A DNA stretch of 64,000 nt from Diabrotica undecimpunctata (lineage: Eukaryota; Arthropoda; Insecta; Coleoptera; Chrysomelidae), in the NCBI RefSeq assembly GCF_040954645.1, contig NC_092803.1:12277230-12341229 (forward strand), in the 5' to 3' direction. The notes beneath the pieces were generated by a model. The model had not been told where the DNA came from and made no database searches. It saw nothing but the letters and a program-made list of their open reading frames with translations. A program made the translations under genes and the position numbers. Positions within the stretch are counted from its first letter, which is position 1, and every line of letters starts with the position of its first letter. Below are positions 10,115-20,450 of this stretch, one piece after another.

Positions 10115-11012
10115 CATCATCAGTGGCGTTACAGCTCTTTATGAGCCAAAGCCTTCCTCAGAACAATCCTCCATTCGCCCCTGTCTCTGGCAACTTTTCT
10201 CCATGCTCTAATTCCGATAGACTTTAAATCATTTTCTAGGTTGTCTTGGTACCTAAGTCTCGGTCTTCCTCTTCTTCGTTGTCCGATCGGCCCTCTTCGG
10301 TCAAAAACTTTTCTGACTATGGCATCTTCCTCTCGTCTGATTACATGACCTATCCATCTGAGGCGTGCTACCTTAATGAATTTTACAACGTCAGGTGTTC
10401 CAAATCTTCTATACAACTCAAAATTATAACACCTGCGCCACAAACCTTGTTCTTTTATGCCTCCATTTATTCGTCTTAGTATTTTTCGCTCAAAACGTTT
10501 GAGCAATTCTTGGTCATTCTGTCTTAGTGTCCAAGTTTCTGAACCATATGTTAGCACTGGTCTTATTAGTGTTTTGTATACAGTCAGTTTAATTTTTCTA
10601 GGCATTTTTGAGGCCATCTGTCTTCTTAAGCCATAGTAACACTTATTGGCGAGCACTATTCTTCTTTTGATTTCTTCACTGACGTTGTTATCTTTGGTTA
10701 GCAGATATACCGTAATATATGAAAGTGTCAACACCTTCCAGTTCTAGGTCATCAATTATTATTCGTGTAGGTGTCGGGTTACTTGACCTAGTGCAACACA
10801 TATATTTGGCCTTTTGAACATTTAGATTTAGTCCCATTCTGTGTGCAGATGCTCTTAACGACCGAAATTCTTCAGTCAGAAATTCTGTGGACCTACCTAT
10901 GATGTCTATGTCATCTGCGTATCGGACAGTTTGTACTGATTTGTTAAAGATAGTACCATTCGTATTAATCTGCGACTCTCGAATTATTTTTTCTAATGCC
11001 AGGTTAAATAAG
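10115..11012 (-). mobile_element. 5'-truncated LINE with 13-bp target duplication
   Basis: Read from 11012 down. It starts just upstream of the RT palm ('LEKIIRESQINTNGTIF'), with the YADD box at 10910-10921. The thumb and a long open frame (10129-10734) follow: 'KRRIVLANKCYYGLRRQM', 'LIRPVLTYGSETWTL', 'LRWIGHVIRREEDAIVRKVF', 'RRRGRPRLRYQDNLENDLK' and a stop after AHKEL. The 3' tail is ACTGATGATG. Direct repeats AAAAAATCAACCT at 10102-10114 and 11013-11025 flank it perfectly, giving a complete insertion of about 0.9 kb. The single long frame after the RT suggests a fairly young copy. Confidence 0.85.
10129..10734 (-). CDS. LINE ORF2 C-terminal part (thumb and C-terminal domain), open frame
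   Basis: This 201-residue open stretch belongs to the truncated LINE above and is the C-terminal third of its reverse transcriptase polyprotein. Visible motifs are YGSETW (thumb), WRRCYNFELYRRFG, RWIGHVIR and RRRGRPRLRY. It lacks the endonuclease and most of the RT, so it cannot act alone. A frameshift near 10735 separates it from the upstream YADD-containing frame. The initiating Met is arbitrary. Confidence 0.75.
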   Translation of the reverse strand: MLTLSYITVYLLTKDNNVSEEIKRRIVLANKCYYGLRRQMASKMPRKIKLTVYKTLIRPVLTYGSETWTLRQNDQELLKRFERKILRRINGGIKEQGLWRRCYNFELYRRFGTPDVVKFIKVARLRWIGHVIRREEDAIVRKVFDRRGPIGQRRRGRPRLRYQDNLENDLKSIGIRAWRKVARDRGEWRIVLRKALAHKEL

Positions 11013-11025
11013 AAAAAATCAACCT

Positions 11026-11734
11026 AGGCGTTTGTTATTTCGCCCACAGATGGGTATTGTGGTCTTTAAAAAACCCTCAAAATTTCAGATCGATCCATTA
11101 ATTAGTTTAAAAGTTATTCTATTTGTTTATCGTATTCTATGAAAAAAAATAATTTTTTACAACGCAAAACCCTTTTCTAAAATTACGGTTATTTTTTATT
11201 TATAAACATTTAGAATAACTTTTCAACTATTGCTCGAAGATAAAATCTTTTTTTATATTCGAAAAGCTGAAATTTTTACACGAATTAAAAAAAATGTATT
11301 TAGTTTTTTTTTTAATTCACATCTAATTTGTTTATAATAATTAAGGATTGCAATTTTCGACATTTGAAAGAAAAGGATTCGTAGTTTTTGTACAAAAAGT
11401 TGTACAAACATTGCACTATAACAGGATCCTCTGTGAATGGTCAAAAATATGGTTCAAATTAAGACTAATAGTGGCGAGTGGAGGGTGAACCCACAAATCT
11501 ACGCCTTCAAAAGATAAAAACGCATCTTCAAACTCCTACAATTGTTTATATCTCTAGATCTACTCAACGGATTTTACTCTTTCTTTTTTTAATTTTGTAT
11601 ATACTCTTTGCGTATATTACAAATATGTAATTTGTTTATAATTTAATCAAGTGATAAAAGGTTGAATGCTCGAATAAATGAATTTTAATCAAATAAAAGG
11701 CAGATATCGAGCACAGTTTATTTATTAAATCTTG
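11026..11734. other. AT-rich non-coding repeat-like stretch
   Basis: It contains phrases such as AAATTTCAGATCGATCC and ACAATTGTTTATAT that resemble text in the large inverted arms at 22-25 kb. No gene seen. It is probably TE-derived non-coding DNA. Confidence 0.35.
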
Positions 11735-11775
11735 CCCAAGTACTTTCGCTACTAGAGCATCTTCAGGGGCATCTG
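11735..11775 (-). ncRNA. Hammerhead-ribozyme-like motif
   Basis: The minus strand carries CTGAAGA, then TGCTCTAGTAGC (possible GCU/AGC stem II), then GAAAG. This is the order of the hammerhead core CUGANGA-stem II-GAAA. Hammerhead motifs are known in Penelope-like elements, and a Penelope endonuclease fragment lies 1.1 kb away on the same strand. Stem II is only three pairs with an extra U, and I could not define stem III or the cleavage triplet, so activity is doubtful. Confidence 0.3.
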
Positions 11776-12855
11776 AAATAAGCCAAGAAAGGTTTTTTCA
11801 AATAAATAAAAATTAATTAACTTCGAAAAAACTCGAAGTTGATGGTTGATCAAAAATTTTATGTAATATAACGTTTTAGACTTACTTAGTAAAATTTGGG
11901 CAATCCAACAATATATGGGGAATTTCATAAAAATTAAATGATACATTAACACAATACGACACAAGGACAAACAGTTTAAAAATTATAAAATCGATGAAGC
12001 TACATATTGGGTGGCATCAGGAGAGAGAATGGCTGCTGGTCTTAAAGGAAATGTTAAAATGACATCTGACATAGGACAACTTGGATGGGCAGTCACAATT
12101 ATGGTGATGTGATCTGCACATTTCAAAATTCTATGAAACTGAGCATTAACCAAAGGTCTAACTGACACTACTATTGCAAGTTAACTGATCAAAATATGAA
12201 ATTACATAGATTACTTTATGTAGATTGCATAATCCAGATCTCACACTCAAACTTGTCTAATAATTAGGCTGTTACTTTCAGCGCAACTGAAGTGGACGTA
12301 AAGTATGAATGCAAGAAATATACTAAACAATCTATTAGAGAGTGGGTGGTTGACTACAATAAAAAGGTCTACCAATCACTATCAATACTGTAGAAAAGAA
12401 GAAATCGAACTATGAAATTGAAATACTAAGAATTAAAAATCAAAATTGAAAGCAGAGTGCGTAAATATATCCGATATAATCCGTAATATGCGTATAATCC
12501 AAATAGTTCAGTTAAACCCACAGTGAATGAGAGAACCATAAAATTAAAATGTCAAAGCGCTACTCAAAACCAACTGACTAATAGTGGGAGATGTTGAAAT
12601 TAACAACTGTGGAGATGGTATATCTAAATTACGCTGAGATATGTAGAGTGTAATCAACGCCAACTATAGATCAATTGATCGTAAACATGCTAGTTTTGTA
12701 AAGTATTGAAGAAGAAAATAGTCATGTTAATCAAAATATGAAATTAATAAATTCTTAATGGGTATACTCAGTGCAAGAAGTCTAAACAGCCGAGCTGGGT
12801 TCCCTACGAGGTGAAGCTGCAATAAAGTTTTTAAAAATAAGTCTAAATTTAGTAT
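11776..12855. other. Unassigned, perhaps 3' part of the Penelope-like element
   Basis: No coding motif was recognised in this AT-rich interval. Its position between the hammerhead-like motif and the GIY-YIG fragment suggests Penelope-derived non-coding sequence, but nothing in the sequence proves this. Confidence 0.3.
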
Positions 12856-12858
12856 AAT

Positions 12859-13625
12859 TTAAATTAATTTAAGTATTAAGACAGTGAGAGTTTTCATTTG
12901 TTTTCTTGTAATCTCCAAATCTTCCAATAAATCCAACTCCAAGTAGTTTTTCTTTCTACTAATGTCATGTAAAATAGATGAACCAGTACTGATGTTAAAA
13001 TTATGTTTACTGGATAATAAGTGTTGACCAAAACTTAAAGAGTTTGGTCTTTTCAAATGTTGTGTGATTCTAGTAGATAACTTTCGAATGGTTCTACCTA
13101 CATAAGAGGCATCACAATCTTCTTCTTCTCATGGCGCCGTCTCCTTTCGAAGGTTGGCAATCCAAATGGCAATTGTAGTTTTGGAAATTGCTGCGCGAAA
13201 GATTTCTGCGGTTGAACCATCTCCTTAGGTCTTTCAGCCACGAGTTCTGACGTCCTCCTACTGATCTTTTGCCCTGTACTTTTCCTTCCAGTATAACTTG
13301 AAGTAATTCATATCTTTCGCCTCTCAACACATGATCCAAGTATTGCATTGTCCTCTCTTTGATTATTCTTAGTAATTCTTTTTGTTTACACATGCGACGA
13401 AGTACCTCAACATTAGTAACTCTTTGTACCTATGAAATTCTCAACATTCGTCTGTATATATACATCTTAAAGGCGTCTATTCTTTTTTCTATTTCAGAGT
13501 CCACTGTCGAGTATCACAGTAATCACATTTTAATTTATAAATACAAATTTTGTCAAGTGTATTCATCCTATCTTTGGTGTTGATTACAAAGGAACCTAAA
13601 AAGTTTAGATATATTTTTGGAAATA
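12859..13625 (-). pseudogene. Penelope-like element, GIY-YIG endonuclease fragment split by a LINE
   Basis: Penelope-like retroelements carry a GIY-YIG nuclease after their RT. The upstream piece (13625-13513) reads 'VINTKDRMNTLDKICIYKLKC' into 'DYC'. The downstream piece (13116-12859) reads 'CDASYVGRTIRKLSTRI', 'QHLKRPNSLSFGQHLL' and a C-terminal helix-rich stretch. Joining them across the LINE gives the C-x2-C, YVG-x-T, R and H motifs of the domain. No RT remains in the window, so it is a truncated relic. Confidence 0.75.
13117..13512 (-). mobile_element. Family-A LINE fragment inserted in the Penelope GIY-YIG domain
   Basis: A 396-bp, strongly 5'-truncated family-A copy. The minus strand reads a degraded thumb, 'YIYRRMLRIS', 'VTNVEVLRRM', 'KQKELLRIIKERTMQYLDHVLRGERYELLQ' and 'GKVQGKRSVGGRQNSWLKDLRRWF'. 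It ends with the GAGAAGAAGAAG tail at 13117-13130. The six-base repeat ATCACA flanks it at 13111-13116 and 13513-13518. Confidence 0.75.
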
Positions 13626-13629
13626 TATT

Positions 13630-15590
13630 ATTTCAAAAAAATATCAAGTGTCCTGTATACAGTATAATATTTACTCACTCACTTTAGATGTAACCAAGCC
13701 TAGATTCAGGGTCTGTTAAGTGATTATGCGCAAGTTGACAAAATATTTAACAAGGACGGCTCTTAAAATAATCGGGGATTGAAAACCCTGTAAAGATAAA
13801 AAAATACTTCTTTAATTTATGTATAACTAATGGGGCTATAAAAATTATACTTACCACATAGGTAGTGGGGTTTTCACTACGGAGCTCAAAAAACTATAAA
13901 CTATCCCAGATTAATTAGAATTCAGTGACAATATAGACGTTTTTTTGAATAGTTTTTTCTCGTTTTCTAATAATCGTTTTCTGTTTCAGGTAAATATGTT
14001 ATACTCTTCTGTTACTGCAACATCTGCCACCATATCAGGTATATTTATCATACACAAGACATCATTTAACATCAGAGGTAAATTTCTTTCTGTTTTTTTA
14101 TTAAATAATATATAAATATAAATGAATTGTTAACATATTGACTTTCAAAAAGTTCTAAAAGTTAGAAAGCAATTTTCTAGGTCACTTTGTTTTGCTTTAT
14201 TAATTAATACTTCGTCCAAGGACCATTGCTTTTTCTTTAATATAGTGCTGATATCCTGCTAATTCATTACTTACTTTAACAAAAATATTCGCAAAATTGA
14301 TCAAGTTTTACATATTTATGGGCTTGGCATTTTATGAAAATCAGTTTATATACCTAAATAAAAAAAAACAATTTATAAAAGTTGTTTTTATAGACTAATG
14401 AACAGCTTCAAATTATAATGAAAAGAAGACAATAAAAAAATGCTGTTGTTAACAATGGGTAATTATAGTAAACACAGGTAATTGGTGTGCATAATTAACA
14501 GTTTTTGTACGTTATTGGATCATAAAAAGTATTTTTTTTACATCGAATCGAATTTAATAATCAATACTTATAATTATGCTATGGTTGTCGTGCTAATTGA
14601 AATGTTAAAAATAGCAATTAAGCATGAAATATTAAACAAAATACTAGAACTCAATCTTCTTATTTTATTGTTTTTAATATTTCTTGTTTTGCTTCCTCTT
14701 CTCCTTTTTGCCGTTTCTGTTTGTATTTCTTAGTCTGTTAGTTTCTTAAACTGTGTTCTTCTGGCATGTTTAAGTTAAATATTATTTTATATGGGCAAAA
14801 CTTCCAGTTCAATAAGTGTTAGGGTAAATGAGGATGAATCGTACATTAAAAACAGAGACTTGACATATCGCAGATATGCAAACATGTTTGGAATAATGAA
14901 CACGGAGTGCCATGAAAGAAATCGACAACAGAATTGAGGAAAATGGAAGAAGCAGCCCTGATCCTAACTGAAGAAAAATGTGTAGCAAATACATCATTAA
15001 AACGTATCAAGCTCTGGTTACTAATACTGGAAAAGGAAGTTAGCATTAGGAATATATCAACATTAATGATTTAATTGCAGGTCTGCGACACGTATCAACT
15101 ATAATTAACTATAGAAGCACAGAAATATTAGAATTTGATATTATTCCTTGAGTAAGTAACACTATTCTAAAATAAAATTAGAAGACTTTTCTAACAACGA
15201 AAAACAAACTTGTACTAAATATAAACAAAAGCCTAGCTCGTATATGGAACTTGCTTTGCTAAAAGACAGTTCAAATCGAGAAAAGCATATCTACAATAAT
15301 ACTCATAATATTTTATGCCCAAACACAAATACTGAACAAGATGAAAACACAATTGTATTATTATATTAATAACAAAATAAACAATGAATTTTACTGCAGA
15401 GTATGTGTAAAAAAAATTTGCATTCAACTCCTTTCATACATATATGAAAATAAAAATATACATTTTCATCAAAATATTGATTCAATCCTTCATTGTTAGT
15501 AAGTTGTTATTAATTCTGGTTCTTTTTCTGATATGTCTTACCTATAGAATTACATATGTAATGATTGTGCAGATTGACTCCCAAATAAAT
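13630..15590. other. Long AT-rich stretch without recognised gene
   Basis: Short frames at 14482-14733 (plus) and 15233-15427 (minus) are low-complexity or hydrophobic and not convincing. 14860-15010 could be very old LINE debris, but I could not place motifs. Confidence 0.4.
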
Positions 15591-15689
15591 TTGTAACGGC
15601 GAACGCGTGTATAGAAGTGTAACTTCCACCGGCAGTCCCACTGGACTGCCACACCCGTTTTTTATTTTCTTCTACAGTTCTTCTTCTTG

Positions 15690-17230
15690 TAGTGCATATC
15701 CTTTTTAGATGTTGGCGACCATCAAGGCAATTTGTATATTGCACACCGCTGATCTGAAAAGATTGGTGATCGTTGTGTTGAACCGCGTACGTAGGTTAGG
15801 TAGGTTTTTCAGCCAGGAAATCCTTCGCCTTTCTGGTCCTCGTTTTCCTTCTACGTTTCCTTGCAGAATATAACTGCAACCCATATCTTTCGCTGTTCGC
15901 ATGATGTAGCCGAGGTATTCAATTTTGTCTGTTTTTATTGTGATTAACAACTCTTTTCCTTTTTGCATTTTTAATAAAACGTCCTGGTTATTAACGTGGT
16001 CGGTATAGGATATCTTCAGGATTCAAAGATAAAGCCACATTTCGAAAGATTTAATTTTCTTGCAGGTAGCGCCTGTGACGCAACTGATGTTAATGACGCA
16101 ACTATTTCAAGCTTCGGAAAAAGTAGGTCTTAAGATGAACTTGGAAAAAACAAAAATAATGACAAATACACCGAACATTCCAGAAATAACATTGAACGGC
16201 ATAAATTTAGAAACAGTAAGCGAATACATCTACCTGGGACAGATAATGAAAATTAACAAAGAAAATCAAACTGCCGAAATTACCAGAAGAAAGGTTAGCG
16301 TGGGCAGGATTTGGAAAACTGAGTTGGATCTTGAAAAGCACTAAAATAGAACAGTATTTGAAAACCAGAATATACGATCAATGTATCCTCCCTATACTCA
16401 CGTATGGTTCACAGACGTGGACACTCACCAAGTCCAATGTGTATAAAATAGTAAAAGCACAAAGACGATGGAAATATCAGTGCTCGGGGTGAGACTTATA
16501 GACAAAAAAACAAACAAATGGATTAGAAACAAAACGAAAGTAAAAGACGCAGAACATGCTGCCAAATTAAAATGGAGCTTCGCAGGACACAATGCCTGAC
16601 TGAAGGATAAGAGATGGAACCACGAAATACAACAGTGGAGGCCATGGTTAGGAAAGAGAAGCAGAGGAAGACCACAAATGAGATGGGCTGATGATATTAA
16701 GAAGATCGGAGGACACAACTGGAAGCAAGTGGCGCAAAATAGAAGACACTGGATTGATTTGGGGGAGGCCTATGTCCAAAGTTGGATTACTGAAGGCTGA
16801 AGAAGAAGAAGCGCCTGTGAGAGTCGATGACTCAACTCCATCCAACAGTATAGGAAAGATATAACATCGTAGTACGCTGCTTTTGTAGGTAGGTACTGAT
16901 AAATCATACCATTTGAATAGGTTAGCTATTTTTTGAAATGCAGATCTTGCTTTCTCTATGCTACATTTGCTTCCTAGGAAACTGTCCCAATTTTCATTGA
17001 TATTTGTACAAAGGTACGTGTATATTTTTACTCTTTCTATTGATTGACCATTCACACGGATACTTCCAATTTGCTGCCCTTTCTTAGAGATCATCATACA
17101 TGTTGTTTTCTTAATGTTAAGTAAAAGTCCATATCTCTAACTCACTTCTGTGATTCTATTCATTAACTCTTGAAGGTCTTCACAACTTTCAGCGAATACC
17201 ACCGTGTCATCGAGAGGTAATAATTTTTCT
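15690..17230 (-). pseudogene. Family-A LINE copy, interrupted by an RTE-like LINE
   Basis: Read from 17230 down. It starts in the RT palm ('ELMNRITEVS', then 'YGLLLNIKKTTCMMISKK'), then the thumb 'VKIYTYLCTNINENWDS' and 'YIFPILLDGVESS'. After the insertion at 16068-16820 it continues with 'FEMWLY', 'ILKISYTDHVNNQDVLLKMQ', 'IEYLGYIMR' and 'GKRGPERRRISWLKNL'. The tail is GAAGAAG near 15683. Closely related copies lie at 18890-20450 and 59720-60300. Stops in several places show it is dead. The bases just beyond (15632-15651) contain GGCAGTCC-cact-GGACTGCC. Confidence 0.75.
16079..16809 (+). mobile_element. RTE-like LINE fragment with 11-bp target duplication
   Basis: The plus strand begins just after the RT active site: 'ASEKVGLKMNLEKTKIMTN', 'INLETVSEYIYLGQIM', then frame-shifted 'ILPILTYG', 'VLGVRLIDKKTNKWIRNKT', 'AAKLKWSFAGH' and 'GKRSRGRPQMRWADDIKK'. 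It ends 'GEAYVQSWITEG', stop, and a GAAGAAGAAG tail. Direct repeats AGCGCCTGTGA at 16068-16078 and 16810-16820 flank it. The family resembles the RTE/BovB-type copies at 41-43 and 60-62 kb in its LNLEKTKIMTN and QTxEIxRR phrases but is distinct. Confidence 0.85.
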
Positions 17231-17337
17231 AGGCGTTTCAGCCTCAGTAAGAGGGGATTGGGTAGAGGAATTTATCGACAAGGAAGCTGATTGTTGTACT
17301 GTATTTTCAGTCTCATTAGGAGAGGATTGTGTAGAAG
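17231..17337 (+). pseudogene. Unknown coding remnant with 23-residue tandem repeat (left part)
   Basis: The plus strand reads 'FLGVSASVRGDWVEEF' then 'IDKEADCCTVFSVSLGEDC', and resumes after the inverted-repeat element (18765-18835) with 'VEEIVERRADWCTSC' and a stop. The segments GDWVEEFIDKEADCCT and EDCVEEIVERRADWCT are tandem copies 23 codons apart. I do not recognise the family. Confidence 0.4.
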
Positions 17338-17450
17338 TGTAATGTATCATCCACATACCCAAGGGAAACAACCCCCCCCCCCCCAATGCAATCGTTAACC
17401 AGTTAGCCCGGTATGTAACAAGTCAACATTGTAAGAAAATAAAAGAAACC
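17338..17450 (+). repeat. Left terminal inverted repeat of the 1.4-kb element
   Basis: Pairs with 18650-18760. The shared core includes ACCCAAGGGAAACAACCCC, CAGTTAGCCCGGTATGTAAC and AAGAAAATAAAAGAAAC. Confidence 0.85.
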
Positions 17451-18649
17451 CACTGTAATAACTGGGCATGAGCTAAGGGATGCTTAGCTCTGTCACCACT
17501 GTAATATCCTCTGTGTTTAAAGGACTGAACTATGGCCTGGAAGACACCTGTAATATCCTAGTCCTATATGGTTAAAGCAGATTTAGCTCTGCGAGCGGAT
17601 TTGACGCGTACTGGTTCACAGTTCGAATTGGTCGTGATTTCGCCCTCGCGGATTTACAAGAGGGTAGAAAAAATAGGATAGGGGCTGAAGGATACTCCGA
17701 TGCAGGCCCTGTAAAGAGTTAGAGGTTATTGGCTTGCTTTAGAAGCCGAGGAGTTGTACAAAGCAAAAACGTGTTCTCTTCTAGTCTCTACCTGAACGGT
17801 CAAAAACAGACAAGCCACTTTCAACTTACTAGATATTTAACAAACCGTAAATCTACAACTAATACAACAAGATATACAAGATAGCTAGTATTGTTTATCA
17901 AATTTTGCGAAGGGAGACGAGAACAGATTTTACCAAGGGAGTTAAAAGGCCGACAACCTACTATTATTTGTTTTCCCCGATTGTTAGTATTTATTCTTTC
18001 AAGAATACGCCTTGTAGTCCAAACTGGACAGTCCTCAGGAACAGTCTGAATGAACGCTGGAATGCACTGTACGTTATGGCGGTACTAAGAGAGACGAAAA
18101 TTCGCTGCTATCTCTCTATCTTCCGTCGGACACCATATCACGCTAATTGAGCCTGAACACACCGGGACGGCTGACCGATTAACACACCGTAGGTCGCCCC
18201 GCACTGACTGACCGCCTCTCCAACGACTTTCTTGTTTTTATGTACCGCCAACGCGTACCCTCAATTCCTCCGTCATAGTCCCCGTGGAGCGTTGCTTCTT
18301 CGTTTTCCATTAGAATTTCTGCTGATTGCGCCGTCTGCTCCACGTGTTAAAATGGATCATGCCATGTTAAACCTTCTAACTCAGCTCAATTCTTCTCGTT
18401 GGTGTGTCGCTTCGTCTTATTATTTTTCAACAAAGGTCTAAGGTGTCGTAATTTTTAAACATTCGGAGCTGACCTGATATCGAAACTTACTTGTGTAATA
18501 CACGTTAACTAGGTCAACTTTCATTCTTTGTTTAATTTGAAATGTATACGTTAAACTGTGTCGAATTTATTCTTTATTTAATTTGGAGTATATAATGATT
18601 ATTTAATTAATTATAATTATTCTTTTCTAGGCTAACTACCCCTTATTTT

Positions 18650-18760
18650 GTTTCTTTTATTTTCTTGCTATGTTGACTTGTTACATACCGGGCTAACTGA
18701 TTAACGATTGCGTTTGGGGGGTGGGGTTGTTTCCCTTGGGTACGTGGCTGATACATTACA
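18650..18760 (-). repeat. Right terminal inverted repeat of the 1.4-kb element
   Basis: Reverse complement of 17338-17450 with scattered substitutions and a shorter C tract. Confidence 0.85.
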
Positions 18761-18889
18761 GAAGAAATTGTCGAAAGGAGAGCTGATTGGTGTACTTCCT
18801 GTAGAGAATTTAGATGAACAGTATTTTGGGTGTTGTTTGAAGGAGTCTGAATATTTTTATTAGTATACTGAGATGCAAAATGTAACGTG

Positions 18890-20450
18890 GTTAGTAACGT
18901 GGTCGGTGTAGGATATCTTCAGGATTTGACGGTAAAGCCACATTTCGAAAGCCCTAATTGTCTTGCAGGTAGCGTCTGCGAGAGTCCACGACTCAACTCC
19001 GTCCAACAGTATAGAAAAGATATAACATCGTAGTAACCTGCTTTTGTGGGTACTGATAAATCATGCCATTTGAATAGGTTAGCTATTTTTTGACAATGCA
19101 GATCTTGCTTTCTTTATGCTACATTAGATTTCTAGGGAATACTCTCAATCATTGACGTTCATACCAAAGTACGTGTATGTTTTCACTCTTTCTATTGATT
19201 GACCATTCACACTGTTTCTTCCAATTTGCTGTTTCTTCTTAGAGATTATTATACATGTTGTTTTCTTCTTCTTCTTACGATGTCTATCCGTTCCGGATGT
19301 TGGCGATCAACATGGCTATCCTATCTTTGCTTGCTGCTATTCTGAATAGTCCGGTTGTCGATGTATTAAACCACTTTCTCAGGTTTTGAACCCAAAATAT
19401 TCTTCTTCTCCCTGGTCCTTTCTTTCCAAATACCTTGCCCTGAAGAATGAGTTGCAACAAGCCGTATCTCTGTTCATTCCTCATAACATGGCCAAGATAT
19501 TTTAGTTTGCGCTCTTTGATGGTGTTAATAATCTCGCATTCCTTGCCTATTCTACATAGTACCTCAACATTAGTCACACGATCCACCCATGAAATTCTTA
19601 AAATACGTCTGTAACACCATATCTCGAATGCCTCGAGTTTTCTTAAAGAAGCTTCGGAAAGTGTTCAGGCCTCTACTCCGTATAATAACGTAGAAAATAC
19701 ATAGCATCTAATGAGAGAGATTTTGGTAGCAAGTGGTAAATCGTGACTTCTGAAAAGAGACTTCATCATTATGAACGCCGATCTCGCTTTTCCTACGCGT
19801 TGTTTTATTTCACTGGAGTGATCCCATTGGCTGTTAATGTTGGTACCAAGGTATGTGTAGCTGTCCACTCTGTCAATTGGATGTTGGTTAATCAAAAGCT
19901 GTGTATTTAATATTTCGCGCTTACTGACTACCATGTACTTTGTTTTCTTCGTATTAAGATCAAGTCCGTGTTCTCTACTTATATCTGATATACGCGACAT
20001 TATTCTTTTCAAACCGTCCAGACTATCTGCAAAAACTACTGCGTCGTCGGCATATCTAATGTTGTTTAGACGTATTCCGTTGACTAATACGCTTTCTTGT
20101 AGTTCGCCTAGCGCTTGCTCGAAGATATATTCAGAGTATATATTAAATAACACCGGGGACAGAATGCATCCTTGCCTCACTCCTCTATCTATGGAGACTG
20201 CCTCTGTCAATTGGTCCACCATCCATTGATCCATCCACTTTAATATTGGCTGTTTGGTTGTAATAAATTTGGTTTGGCTGTTGTTTTCTTAATGTTTAGT
20301 AAAAGTCCATATCTCCGACTCATTTCTGTGATTCTATTCATTAACTCCTAAAGGGCTTCATAACTGTTAGCGAATACCACCGTGTCATCTGCGTATCTGA
20401 TGTTATTGATAAATTTTCCATTAATTCTAATATTAACATATTTGGAAGGT
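18890..20450 (-). pseudogene. Family-A LINE copy (second), split by another family-A LINE
   Basis: Pieces 20450-20279 and 19267-18890 on the minus strand. The first carries the palm ('YVNIRINGKFINNIRYADD', 'NSYEALQELMNRITEMS', 'YGLLLNIKKTT'). The second carries 'SINGQSIERVKTYTYFG' and the thumb down to the 'TNHVTNHVTF' region. It is the same subfamily as 15690-17230, sharing near-identical minus-strand text around AGATATAACATCGTAGTA. It is truncated at its 3' side near 18890. Confidence 0.7.
19268..20278 (-). mobile_element. Family-A LINE insertion with 12-bp target duplication
   Basis: The longest family-A RT piece here. The minus strand from 20234 reads 'VSIDRGVRQGCILSPVLF', 'NIYSEYIFEQALGEL', 'NGIRLNNIRYADDAVVFADS', 'LDLNTKKTKYMVVSKRE', 'DSYTYLGTNINSQWDHS' and 'YVFSTLLYGVEA'. 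TGA then replaces the usual W of the 'GVEAWTL' motif. The frame continues as 'KLEAFEIWCYRRILRISW' and 'RVTNVEVLCRIGKE' to 'IAMLIANIRNG' and the GAAGAAGAAG tail. Direct repeats TGTTGTTTTCTT at 19256-19267 and 20279-20290 flank it. Confidence 0.85.

Larger units (their letters stand above)
17338..18760. mobile_element. Non-autonomous DNA element with ~111-bp terminal inverted repeats
   Basis: The left end TGTAATGTATCA (from 17338) and its inverse TGATACATTACA (to 18760) open inverted repeats. These run to about 17450 on the left and back to 18650 on the right, with few mismatches and a poly-C length difference. GAAG occurs at 17334-17337 and 18761-18764, consistent with a 4-bp target duplication. 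The 1.2-kb interior holds no transposase-like frame on either strand. A TGTNR terminus with a 4-bp duplication recalls Ginger-type elements, but this assignment is tentative. Confidence 0.75.

Noticed and set aside
17372..17384. C homopolymer as a special structure
   Set aside because: It is a length-variable tract in the left inverted end; the right end has an interrupted version, so it is ordinary slippage.
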